Origin: Ignavibacteriales bacterium
GTDB lineage: Bacteria; Bacteroidota; Ignavibacteria; Ignavibacteriales; SURF-24
Assembly: GCA_003599415.1 (NCBI GenBank)
Contig: QZKB01000017.1
Coordinates: forward strand, 1-64,000
Reading direction: 5' to 3'
Length of the DNA stretch: 64,000 nucleotides
The notes beneath the pieces are model-generated. The model was not told the origin of the DNA. It was given only the letters and a program-made list of their open reading frames with translations, and made no database searches. This document shows, one piece after another, positions 1-8,683 of the stretch; within the stretch, counting starts at the first letter, position 1; each line of letters begins with the position of its first letter. Position numbers and translations under genes: made by a program.

Positions 1-114
1 AAAATCAGGGTATCTTTTTTTGAAAGAACAGGAGATGAAGGTTTATCTGTTTACTTCAAGGCTCCCGGTAAAAGTAAAGTAAAAATAAAGCCGTCTTTGC
101 TTTATAAAAAGTAA
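1..114 (+). CDS. C-terminal end of a protein with a PA14-like domain (5' end outside window)
   Basis: The first 37 codons run in frame 1 to a TAA at 112-114. The visible tail (VSFFERTGDEGLSVYFKAPG then KIKPSLLYKK) has the typical end of a PA14 domain: an aromatic/acidic strand, a G-x-x-G-L turn, a V-x-F-x-x-P-G strand, and a final (I/V)-P-x-x-x-L-(F/Y). The GH51 arabinofuranosidase at 35034-37022 ends with a comparable module, which supports a secreted glycoside hydrolase or sugar-binding protein. The catalytic part lies outside the window, so the enzyme cannot be named. Confidence 0.55.
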   Translation, partial: KIRVSFFERTGDEGLSVYFKAPGKSKVKIKPSLLYKK

Positions 115-147
115 CAGGGATAATGTTAATAGTTTAAAAAATTTTGT

Positions 148-198
148 CGGTTGCTGAATTAAAGAAGTAGTTTAGTTAATAATTCGGCAACCGTTTTT
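148..198 (+). terminator. Rho-independent terminator-like hairpin
   Basis: CGGTTGCTGAATT (148-160) pairs with AATTCGGCAACCG (181-193), 13 bp with one G-U pair, across a 20-nt loop, and TTTTTAT follows directly. It fits a terminator for the upstream PA14 gene. It ends only about 20 nt before the next start codon at 218, so it could also act as an attenuator for that gene. Confidence 0.7.
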
Positions 199-217
199 AT
201 TAATGGAGAATTTGTTT

Positions 218-1216
218 ATGGTTATGTCAGAATGGATTGAATCGGTTTTGCAATCAGAGGAAAGATTGGCAATTCCGATTATGACCCATCCGGGGATTGA
301 AATGATAAATAAAAAAGTAATTGATGCTGTAAAAAACGGAGAGATTCATTTCAAAGCCGTGGAGGCAATTCATAATAATTTTCCCGGGGCTGCTGCAAAT
401 ATTATGATGGACTTAACCGTAGAAGCGGAAGCATTCGGCTGCAAAATTAATTTTTCGGAAGATGAAGTACCGAATGTTGCCTCAAGAATTGTTTATGATG
501 AAAAATCAATTAATGATCTTCCTGTTCCTTCTCTCCAAAACGGACGCGTACCGGAATATTTAAAAGCTGCAAAGCTTGCTGCAGAAAAAATAAAATCAAA
601 ACCTGTATTTGCGGGATGCATTGGCCCGATCTCTCTGGCGGGAAGATTATTTGACATGTCCGAAATGATGACTTCACTATATATTGAACCGGAGATGATA
701 AAAATTCTTTTAGGAAAATGTACTGACTTTCTTAAAAAATATGTTTTTGAATTTAAATGGTTAGGTGCAAACGGAGTAATAATGGCCGAGCCGGCAGCGG
801 GACTGCTTTCAGGTGATATGTGTGACGAATTCTCTTCAAACTATATAAAAGAAATTGTTGATGAAGTACAGGACGATAACTTTTTGTTCATTCTGCATAA
901 CTGCGGTAATACAGGCCAGGCAACTCAGTCAATGATTTCTACCAGGGCGCACGCACTTCACTTTGGGAATAAGATTGATATTGTCGGCGTGTTAAATGAA
1001 GTACCGGGAAATATTTTAGTGTTAGGCAACCTTGATCCTGTTGGTGTTTTTAAGTTATCTGATACGGAAACAATTTACAATGAAACTCTTAACCTGCTTG
1101 AAAGAACAGCAATGCACAAAAATTATATAATCTCATCGGGATGCGATTTGCCGCCGGGTGTGCCATTGGAAAATGTAAATGCTTTCTATAATGCATTAAG
1201 CTTCTTTAATAAATAA
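218..1216 (+). CDS. Uroporphyrinogen decarboxylase family protein, MtaA/CmuA-like methyltransferase
   Basis: A 332-aa UroD-fold protein. It resembles methylcobamide methyltransferases (MtaA/MtbA/CmuA) more than HemE: it carries the zinc-ligand pattern His-x-Cys (H227, C229 in LHNCGNT) and a distal Cys (C309 in SSGCDLPPGVP). In that family these residues activate a thiol for methyl transfer. I chose the start at 218 because GGAG (205-208) lies 9 nt upstream; an ATG at 203 in the same frame overlaps that site. No corrinoid protein or partner methyltransferase is encoded nearby, so the substrate is unknown. It stands alone between a terminator and a long intergenic region. Classical heme synthesis is less likely. 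Confidence 0.75.
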   Translation: MVMSEWIESVLQSEERLAIPIMTHPGIEMINKKVIDAVKNGEIHFKAVEAIHNNFPGAAANIMMDLTVEAEAFGCKINFSEDEVPNVASRIVYDEKSINDLPVPSLQNGRVPEYLKAAKLAAEKIKSKPVFAGCIGPISLAGRLFDMSEMMTSLYIEPEMIKILLGKCTDFLKKYVFEFKWLGANGVIMAEPAAGLLSGDMCDEFSSNYIKEIVDEVQDDNFLFILHNCGNTGQATQSMISTRAHALHFGNKIDIVGVLNEVPGNILVLGNLDPVGVFKLSDTETIYNETLNLLERTAMHKNYIISSGCDLPPGVPLENVNAFYNALSFFNK

Positions 1217-1568
1217 TAACGGATCTTTATTAAATTATCGGTTGAGAAATTTGTTCTCACTGAAAGAGTGCGCTTCTGAAAAGTATTATAAAAAAAGAGT
1301 CAACTTCATCTTTATAATATATTACTGTTAATATTCTTCTTCCCCTTTATCTTAATGATAAACTTTATCATAATAATAATTGAAAAATCATGTCCCTTCT
1401 TTTTTTAATGCGAAATTCAATCCCTAATGAAAATTAACCTTCACAATCCGGTGGCACTATTTATGTAATTTAGATTTTACATAACTATACCCATACTTGT
1501 ATTGGAAATAGTTTAAGAGAGAAATTCAATTGTGTTAACTAATTAATAAAACCTACTAAGGAGGAAAA
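1217..1568 (+). promoter_or_regulatory. Regulatory intergenic region with palindrome and sigma54-like promoter
   Basis: These 352 bases precede the multi-CBM gene. They hold a perfect palindrome ATGATAAA-C-TTTATCAT (1355-1371) followed by TAATAATAA. A sigma54-like element TGGCACTATTTATGT (1452-1466) follows, giving GG-N10-GT at 1453/1465. A strong AAGGAGG site sits just before the ATG at 1569. The same two elements recur upstream of the symporter gene at 23461. The -12 dinucleotide is GT rather than the ideal GC, so promoter activity is inferred. Confidence 0.5.
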
Positions 1569-4469
1569 ATGAAAAAAGTTCTACTAACGCTTGCGGCATT
1601 TGTGTTGATTGGAAGCTTTTCATTTGCGCAAGTAATAGCCGATTTTGAAACGGGTATGAACGACTTTTTCGATAATGGCTGGGGCACTGCGTTTAAAAGC
1701 GTTAACCAGATTGCTGACCCAACCGGCCAGAGTACCGGAGTTCTTGAAATAGTATTTGATGGAAAAGGTGAAGCAGGAGGTTTAAAAGCAAATCTTGAAA
1801 AAGATGAAGTTGATGCCCTGGGTGCTCAGATAATTACTTATTATGTTTATCTGCCTGCCGATTGCCCGGATGGTTTGGATATAGCATGTTGGGGGCAGGA
1901 TAAAGGCACCTGGTCCTGGACAACACAATCCTATACTTCTGCCAATATACCTAAAGGTGTTTGGTATCCTCTCAATTTTTATATTGAACAATACAGAATT
2001 GATCCTAATGTTAATTTTGATGCCGTTGCAAATAAGATCGGTAAGATGGGTCTTGATATTGCAAACTGGAACGTTGCCGATAAAAGCTGGACAGGCTCTA
2101 TTCTTGTTGATAACGTTACACTTGTTGGTGCTGAACCCAAAAGCTTTGCAAAGTTTGAAACCGGTTTGGATGATTTCAAATCTTTGTGGGGAAGCCTTGG
2201 CACAATTTCCCAGATAGCAGATCCCTCTGCACAATCTGCAGGAGTTTTATCTGTTGATTACGGAACAGGTGGTGCATTTGGTTTCGAAAAAACAACAGAT
2301 GTAAAAGCATACGACCTGATGGTTTACTGGGTATGGCTGCCGGCTTCTGTTCCTAATGAAATGTATTTAAAAGTTTTTGCACAGGATAACGTTAACTGGT
2401 CTTGGAATGATAATTATATCGTAGCTTCTTCTATTCCAAAAGAAGTTTGGTATCCTATCTATTTTGATCTTGAAGCTGCTACTGCTAAATCAAGCGGTGG
2501 TACCTTTAATCATCACACGATGAGTCTTGGTAAAGCAGGAATTGAAGTTGGCGGAGCAACATGGACGGGAGCTATCCTTGTAGATAATGTTTCCTTCATT
2601 AATTCAGAGACTGGCGAGAAATGGGTTATATGTAATTTCAATGCTGCTTTGGCAGGAACACAGGGATTCTCAATTCCTAACTGGGCCCCGGCAGGTATTA
2701 CACTTGCGCATGGAGAAGATAACGGCAACGGCGTTTTGCAATTAGGCGTTGATTACTCAAAGGGTGAAAAATTAGCTGTTTCTAAAGGTGAGATAAGTCT
2801 GAATTATGCAGAGAAAGATACCATAATTGATGAGATTACTATTGATGTATTTTTACCCTCAGATTTTCCTGTTGGTCATTCACTCGATCTTGTATTCCAG
2901 CCAACCGATACATGGAACTGGATTGCAAAAAACTATACCATTGCTGCAGATGGTAATGTTCAGCCGGGTAAGTGGACAACCTTATCATGGAACGTTGCCG
3001 AATTCAGAAGCCAGATTACAGATAAGACTGCTCTTGGATATTTCTTTGTAGAGTTTAAAGTAACAGGCAATACAACCTATACGGGAAATGTCTTGTTTGA
3101 TAATTTAACATTAGTAGGAATACCTGAACCGGAAGGAACACTTGCTTCGCCTGATTTAGTAGCCGCTGCTGATACAGCCTCTAACTATGCAGGCCTGCAG
3201 CATTTTGTTCGCTTTGACTGGGTTGATAATACTCTTGGAACAGAAAAATATAATATTTACAGAAGTGAAAACCCGATTACTGATCTTGCAGATCCGAACG
3301 TTGTTAAAATTTGTCCGGATGTTCCGCATGGATTGCAGGCATATGCCCACAGGCCATGGTCAAACACAAGCGTTGAAAAACAATATTATTTTGCAATTAC
3401 AGCAATTGATGGTGGTGTGGAAACTGGGTTAACAGACGGTAATAAAGTTGGACCGGTTACAATCCAAACAAGCGAAACTCCTAAAATTAAATACGTTGGT
3501 GATTTTGCAAACGCTTTCGTATTAGATGGACTTGATAATGAATTTGAACAGTACAAAGCGGCTTACCAGTTTATTCCTGAAGGTGCAGGCGGTGATGCAG
3601 GTGCAGGTTGGGATGAAAACTCAACGGACTGTATGTTCAAGTGTGTTCTACTGATGGATGATAATTATCTTTACATCTCTGCAGATGTTACTGATGATGA
3701 TGTTAATACCGATACACAGTACCAAACCTGGCAGGGTGATGCCCTTGAGTTCTATATTGGTTATTATGATGTTCGTACTCTTAAGGAATGGCATACAAAA
3801 AACTTCTCAAAAGCAAACGGCGACTGGAGAATTGGTTTCAATACATTAAACCAGATAACTCTGGACGGAAGCACGGTTACGGATGTTCCGGGAGTTGAAT
3901 CAACTATATTTACAAAATTTACAGGCGACGGTTATATTATTGAAGCAAAACTATGCCTTGATTCATTAGCTCTTGGCGGTAATATTGATGTTACAAATGG
4001 TTTGTTAATGCCATTGAGAATTGATTGCAACGACATCGACCCAAGCAAAGGAGATGTTGGCAGATCAATGATACTACAGCTCGGCGGTGTTCCTACTGGT
4101 GGAAGAGTAGATATGGATCAGGATTGGACACGTCCGCACGCCTGGGCTCTCATGGAAGTTGTAGATGGACCGACAGCAGTTGGTAATGAAGTAAGTAATT
4201 TACCGAAAGAATTCAAACTTCATAATAATTATCCTAATCCATTCAATCCGGCAACAAGGATTAAATTTGATCTTCCGAAAGAATCATTTGTTACACTTAA
4301 GGTTTATGATATAACCGGCCGCGAAGTAGCTTCATTAATTAACAGCAACAGGAAAGCAGGTTATCACGAAGTTACTTTTGATGCATCAAACCTTGCAAGT
4401 GGAATTTATATGTACAGGTTAATCGCAAACGATTTCTCTTACACAAAGAAGATGATGCTTATTAAATAA
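1569..4469 (+). CDS. Type IX-secreted multidomain carbohydrate-binding protein
   Basis: A 966-aa protein with a clear Sec signal peptide (residues 1-20, ending SFAQ). Three homologous beta-sandwich repeats follow (about 22-190, 196-350, 353-525). Each starts with a DFETG/KFETG/NFN motif and ends with a W-x-G-x-(I/V)-L-(V/F)-DN-(V/L)-(T/S) strand, typical of cellulosomal or galactose-binding-like CBMs. Next come a fibronectin III-like segment (about 525-635), a CBM9-like domain (about 637-870), and a C-terminal sorting tail from about residue 878 (YPNPFNPATRIKFDLP; ends KKMMLIK). No catalytic domain is visible, so it probably binds polysaccharide at the cell surface. AAGGAGG at about 1558 supports the start. 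Ligand specificity is unknown; the nearby GH26 enzyme suggests mannan. Confidence 0.8.
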   Translation: MKKVLLTLAAFVLIGSFSFAQVIADFETGMNDFFDNGWGTAFKSVNQIADPTGQSTGVLEIVFDGKGEAGGLKANLEKDEVDALGAQIITYYVYLPADCPDGLDIACWGQDKGTWSWTTQSYTSANIPKGVWYPLNFYIEQYRIDPNVNFDAVANKIGKMGLDIANWNVADKSWTGSILVDNVTLVGAEPKSFAKFETGLDDFKSLWGSLGTISQIADPSAQSAGVLSVDYGTGGAFGFEKTTDVKAYDLMVYWVWLPASVPNEMYLKVFAQDNVNWSWNDNYIVASSIPKEVWYPIYFDLEAATAKSSGGTFNHHTMSLGKAGIEVGGATWTGAILVDNVSFINSETGEKWVICNFNAALAGTQGFSIPNWAPAGITLAHGEDNGNGVLQLGVDYSKGEKLAVSKGEISLNYAEKDTIIDEITIDVFLPSDFPVGHSLDLVFQPTDTWNWIAKNYTIAADGNVQPGKWTTLSWNVAEFRSQITDKTALGYFFVEFKVTGNTTYTGNVLFDNLTLVGIPEPEGTLASPDLVAAADTASNYAGLQHFVRFDWVDNTLGTEKYNIYRSENPITDLADPNVVKICPDVPHGLQAYAHRPWSNTSVEKQYYFAITAIDGGVETGLTDGNKVGPVTIQTSETPKIKYVGDFANAFVLDGLDNEFEQYKAAYQFIPEGAGGDAGAGWDENSTDCMFKCVLLMDDNYLYISADVTDDDVNTDTQYQTWQGDALEFYIGYYDVRTLKEWHTKNFSKANGDWRIGFNTLNQITLDGSTVTDVPGVESTIFTKFTGDGYIIEAKLCLDSLALGGNIDVTNGLLMPLRIDCNDIDPSKGDVGRSMILQLGGVPTGGRVDMDQDWTRPHAWALMEVVDGPTAVGNEVSNLPKEFKLHNNYPNPFNPATRIKFDLPKESFVTLKVYDITGREVASLINSNRKAGYHEVTFDASNLASGIYMYRLIANDFSYTKKMMLIK

Positions 4470-4487
4470 AAATCTTTTCTTAAATTG

Positions 4488-4523
4488 AATGGCAGATTCA
4501 TTAAAATCTGCCATTCTTTTTTT
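4488..4523 (+). terminator. Rho-independent terminator
   Basis: AATGGCAGATT (4488-4498) pairs perfectly with AATCTGCCATT (4505-4515). The 6-nt loop and a following run of seven T (4517-4523) make this a classical terminator 18 nt after the stop of the multi-CBM gene. Confidence 0.9.
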
Positions 4524-4624
4524 ATACAAGTTACCTGATAACTTATATGATAAACCCGTTGTTAAGGCCACAAAAACAAATCGAAGAGACTTGTGATTTT
4601 TCAAGTAATCAGAGGAATTAAAAA

Positions 4625-7558
4625 TTGAAAGCGTTAAAACTTATAACCCTTCTTGCCCTGCTTTCTGCTTCTTTATATGCGGGAACTACCGGTAAATTAG
4701 CCGGCAAAGTTACGGATAAGGAAACGGGCGAAGTGCTGATGGGCGTAAATATAATTATAGAAGGAACCAAGGCGGGCGCTGCTTCAGATGTAAACGGAGA
4801 GTATTATATTATTAATATCCCCCCCGGCATTTATACTGTCCGCGCTACAATGATTGGTTATGCCGCTCAGTTATTTGAAAAAGTTAGAATACAGGTTGAT
4901 CTGACAACACGGCTTGATATTCAGCTTAGTTCTTCAACACTCCAGGTTGGCCAGGAAGTAATTATTGTCGGCAAAAAAGAAATTCAGAAAGACCTTACTT
5001 CATCGGAACGAACAATACAGGCAGACCAGATTGAAGCATTACCAGTACGTGATGTTAGCAGCCTTTTAAGTATGCAGGCCGGCATTACAAGAGACGCAAG
5101 CGGTGATCTTCATATACGCGGCGGGCGTAGTTCTGAAATCAGTTATATGATTGATGGAGTGCAGGTAGTTAATCCTATTAACCGCAGTGCAGGAATAAGT
5201 ATCGATGATCAGTCGATTGAAGAGCTTAAAGCAATTACCGGTACATTCAATGCAGAATACGGACAAGCACTTTCAGGTGTTGTAAACATTGTTACAAAAA
5301 AAGGAAGCGACAAGTTTACGATGAATGCAACTGCATATGTTGGTGATCATCTTAGCTTTGATGATGATCTTTATTATCTGATGGGCAACAGGGAGTGGGC
5401 AACAGCAGCGGTAAAATCACTTGCATCAAAAAGTGGCTGGCTTAATTATGATTTTTCAAAATATGGAATTACTACTTACCAGCAGTTAAGAACATCAATT
5501 GAAGAAGGAAACAAACCCTGGCAGGAAAAAGAATCTTACATAAATAATTATAATCCATTTAAACGTTATGACCTTCAGCTAAATTTATCCGGACCCGTAC
5601 CTGGTACAGATAAAACTATATCATACTTTGCTGCTGGCAGATATAATTATTCTCCCGGTTACCAGATGGGAAGAAGATATTTTATGCCATGGGGAATCTG
5701 GCAGCCGGTATCGGATACTATTCATCAGTTTGAGATGCCCGATGGTGAACTCGTTCCATTGGACTGGTACCGTGGTTATTCTACACAGGCAAAAGTATTT
5801 TTCAACTTTACAGATTTTAATTTCAGCTTCGGAATTTATTATAACAATGATCATAGCTATGGCGGCGGGCAGAAATATCTTCCTGACGGCGGACGCCATT
5901 ATTATACAACAAGGTACACACAAATTTTATCCGCAACGTATATATTCTCAGCCAGTACAGTACTTGATTTCAAAGGGAGCTATTACAACAACAATAATAA
6001 AAGTTATTTGTATGAAAATCCGTACGACTGGCGTTATGTTCCAACTAATTCCGGGGACTTCCAGCAGTTTATGTTTGATCCCGGAAGAGAAGATGATATT
6101 GAAGTTAAAGGAAACTCAAATGATTTTAGTTACTGGGGAAACGATGCCGGTAGATCTAAGAATGTAAACAAGTATTTTTCTTTCAACCTGGATTTAACAA
6201 GCCAGGTTAATAAATTCAATATGATTAAACTTGGTGCATCAGGACGTTTTCATGATTTAACGCAGGATTATTATACATTACAATTCTCGCAGGTTAATTA
6301 CAGACCTATAGTGCCTGATGTATCTTCGGCTTACCACACAAATTATTCTGCAAAGCCATATGAGTTTGCAGCGTTCATTCAGGATAAAATTGAGTTTGAT
6401 GAACTCATAATTAATGTTGGAGTAAGATTCGATTACTTCAATTCAGACGGTAGAGTTCTTGCAGATCCGATGGATCCGCAGATTTATTCTCCGTTTAAAT
6501 TAAATCATATCTATAAAAATTATTCACCTGAAATTGATGCAAAGGATCTTGTTGAATATACTGTTGCGGAAAGGGAAACATTCTGGTATAAGGATGTTGA
6601 TGCCAAATATCAGTTCAGTCCACGCTTTGGTCTATCGTTCCCGATTACAGACAGAGGTGTAATTCATTTTTCGTACGGACACTTTTTCCAGAATCCGGAA
6701 TTTCAATACCTGTACTCTAATCCTAATTTCTGGATAGCAGGCGCAGGAGCAACAAACCTTGTTGGCAATGCTGATCTTGATGCTGAGCGCACTGTTATGT
6801 ATGAGCTCGGTCTGCAGCAGCAACTGTTCGATAATCTTTACATGCACATCACCGGATTTTACAGGGATATCAGAGACTGGATTGGTTCGGGTTTCCCGAT
6901 AGACACTTATCGCGGTACAACATACTATAGCTACGTAAACCGCGATAATGCGGTAGCAAAAGGTATTACTCTTTCAGCTTCTTATACTTATGATGAACTA
7001 TCTCTGAAAATTGACTACACTTACATGAGTGCGAAGGGAACAGCTTCAAACCCGCAGGATGCATATAATGCAATAAGCGCAGGCAACGCGCCAATCGTTC
7101 AGTTGATAAACTTGAACTGGGATCAGCCGCATGCTGCAAATATGATTATAAGTTATGATAAAGATGGCTGGTCGGGTTCTATAATCGGAACATTGAGTTC
7201 GGGATTTCCTTATACACCTACAATTGCAAGAGGTGAAGCTACAGGTACAAACGCTTACATAGGCTGGGCAGAAAACAGTGAGAGAAGACCAACCACAATT
7301 AATTTTGATTTAAGAATATCCAGGATGTTTGACTTTAAAGATTTCAGGATGCAGGTGTTCTGCGATATTACAAATTTATTTGATACACGAAACGCAAGAT
7401 ATGTTTACTCGGATACAGGTTCGCCGGATTATTCTCTTGATGCAACACTTGGCACTTCAAGATTGATTGAGATATCTAACATCGGGGAATATTTTACGAA
7501 CTCAGGTATGTATGCTCCTCCAAGGTATATCTCGCTTGGTTTAAGATTAAGTTATTAA
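4625..7558 (+). CDS. TonB-dependent outer-membrane receptor with carboxypeptidase-like N-terminal domain
   Basis: A 977-aa outer-membrane receptor. The signal peptide (1-19, ending SLYAG) is followed by a carboxypeptidase regulatory-like domain (about 22-110: GKVTDKETGEVLMGVNI, then DVNGEYYIINIPPGIYTV). The plug (about 125-230) carries the characteristic IRGGRSSEISYMIDGV and EYGQALSGVVNIVTKKG motifs. A long beta-barrel then ends RYISLGLRLSY with a terminal aromatic residue. It would import large ligands using the TonB-ExbBD system. The start is a TTG at 4625 with AGAGGA upstream. It begins a run with the PorV-like and the 1216-aa secreted genes (gaps of 21 and 27 nt). No SusD partner is present, so it is not a classical SusCD pair; oligosaccharide is the likely ligand from context only. 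Confidence 0.85.
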   Translation: MKALKLITLLALLSASLYAGTTGKLAGKVTDKETGEVLMGVNIIIEGTKAGAASDVNGEYYIINIPPGIYTVRATMIGYAAQLFEKVRIQVDLTTRLDIQLSSSTLQVGQEVIIVGKKEIQKDLTSSERTIQADQIEALPVRDVSSLLSMQAGITRDASGDLHIRGGRSSEISYMIDGVQVVNPINRSAGISIDDQSIEELKAITGTFNAEYGQALSGVVNIVTKKGSDKFTMNATAYVGDHLSFDDDLYYLMGNREWATAAVKSLASKSGWLNYDFSKYGITTYQQLRTSIEEGNKPWQEKESYINNYNPFKRYDLQLNLSGPVPGTDKTISYFAAGRYNYSPGYQMGRRYFMPWGIWQPVSDTIHQFEMPDGELVPLDWYRGYSTQAKVFFNFTDFNFSFGIYYNNDHSYGGGQKYLPDGGRHYYTTRYTQILSATYIFSASTVLDFKGSYYNNNNKSYLYENPYDWRYVPTNSGDFQQFMFDPGREDDIEVKGNSNDFSYWGNDAGRSKNVNKYFSFNLDLTSQVNKFNMIKLGASGRFHDLTQDYYTLQFSQVNYRPIVPDVSSAYHTNYSAKPYEFAAFIQDKIEFDELIINVGVRFDYFNSDGRVLADPMDPQIYSPFKLNHIYKNYSPEIDAKDLVEYTVAERETFWYKDVDAKYQFSPRFGLSFPITDRGVIHFSYGHFFQNPEFQYLYSNPNFWIAGAGATNLVGNADLDAERTVMYELGLQQQLFDNLYMHITGFYRDIRDWIGSGFPIDTYRGTTYYSYVNRDNAVAKGITLSASYTYDELSLKIDYTYMSAKGTASNPQDAYNAISAGNAPIVQLINLNWDQPHAANMIISYDKDGWSGSIIGTLSSGFPYTPTIARGEATGTNAYIGWAENSERRPTTINFDLRISRMFDFKDFRMQVFCDITNLFDTRNARYVYSDTGSPDYSLDATLGTSRLIEISNIGEYFTNSGMYAPPRYISLGLRLSY

Positions 7559-7579
7559 AAGGAAATGCGAGGTATATGT

Positions 7580-8656
7580 ATGAACAACAAAACAATAAAC
7601 AAAAAATTTAAGATGAAAAAATACAATACGACATTTCTTCAGATAGTTTTGATTAGCACATTAATCTTAATGAACTCTGATCTGTCCGGGCAATCAATTG
7701 GACGTGTTGGAACCACATCAGCTTCATTTCTTAAAATTGGTGTCGGCGGTCGCGCTCTTGGTATGGGTGAGGCTTACACAACGATTGCAGAAGATGTTAC
7801 GGGTATGTACTGGAATCCTGCCGGCATTGCAAAGCTTGATAAAATATCTGTAACCTTTAATCATTATGATTATATAGCGGATATTTATTACGACTTTGGT
7901 GGCGCAGCAATTCCAGTTGAAGGACTGGGTACATTCGGGGCATTCATTGGTCATCTTGGTATGCCCGATATTGAACGCACTTCAATTCAATACCCGGAAG
8001 GAACCGGTGAGAAAGTTTCTGCCGGCTCTATTGTAATTGGGGTTAGTTTTGCCCGCGCATTAACAGACAGATTTTCATTTGGTGCAAATGTTAAATATAT
8101 AAGGGAAAATATATGGCACTCATCTGCAAGCAGTTTTGCTTTTGATGCCGGTGTTCTCTACAACGCATTCTTTAAAAATCTTAAGATTGGAATGTCGATC
8201 AGTAACTTCGGCTCTGATATGAAAATGGAAGGAAGGGATATGCTTGTTCAGCACGATATAAATTCTTCTTTCGAAGGAAACAACGATAACATAAACTCTC
8301 ATCTTGATACCGATAACTTTCCGCTCCCGATACTTTTCCGTGTCGGTCTTTCGGCAAATATAGCAAAGGACTTTTTCGAACTTCAGGATCACGACTGGAT
8401 AATATCTGTAGATGCAATTCATCCTAATGATAATAAGGAATATTTAAATATGGGCACCGAAGTTAAAATATTTAATCTTCTTGCGCTAAGAGCAGGCTAC
8501 AGGCAGCTTATGCTTGAGGACAGAGAAGGTGGTTTAACATTCGGCTTCGGAATAGACTACGAGTTGATGAACGTTGACTTTAAGCTTGATTATGCCAATG
8601 TTGATTTCGGCAGGTTGGATCACCAGAACAAGTTTTCCATAATTCTTTCCTTTTAA
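7580..8656 (+). CDS. PorV/PorQ-family outer-membrane beta-barrel protein
   Basis: A protein of about 358 aa with a signal peptide and a FadL-like barrel. The N-terminal block KIGVGGRALGMGEAYTTIAE followed by TGMYWNPAGIAKLDK is the hallmark of the PorV/PorQ (UPF0164) family. PorV is the outer-membrane component that releases or shuttles type IX cargo; relatives can be general T9SS accessories. The start at 7580 is favoured by GAGG 7 nt upstream; starts at 7565 and 7613 are also in frame, the last giving the cleanest signal peptide (MKKYNTTFLQ). It lies between a TonB receptor and a large secreted protein, so it may be a dedicated helper for that protein rather than the housekeeping PorV. Confidence 0.8.
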   Translation: MNNKTINKKFKMKKYNTTFLQIVLISTLILMNSDLSGQSIGRVGTTSASFLKIGVGGRALGMGEAYTTIAEDVTGMYWNPAGIAKLDKISVTFNHYDYIADIYYDFGGAAIPVEGLGTFGAFIGHLGMPDIERTSIQYPEGTGEKVSAGSIVIGVSFARALTDRFSFGANVKYIRENIWHSSASSFAFDAGVLYNAFFKNLKIGMSISNFGSDMKMEGRDMLVQHDINSSFEGNNDNINSHLDTDNFPLPILFRVGLSANIAKDFFELQDHDWIISVDAIHPNDNKEYLNMGTEVKIFNLLALRAGYRQLMLEDREGGLTFGFGIDYELMNVDFKLDYANVDFGRLDHQNKFSIILSF

Positions 8657-8683
8657 TTATTGACGAAAACGGAGTTTGATAAA

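Noticed and set aside
1782-2234. Open frame opposite the multi-CBM gene
   Set aside because: Antisense shadow of strongly recognised coding sequence; no ribosome site and no family resemblance.
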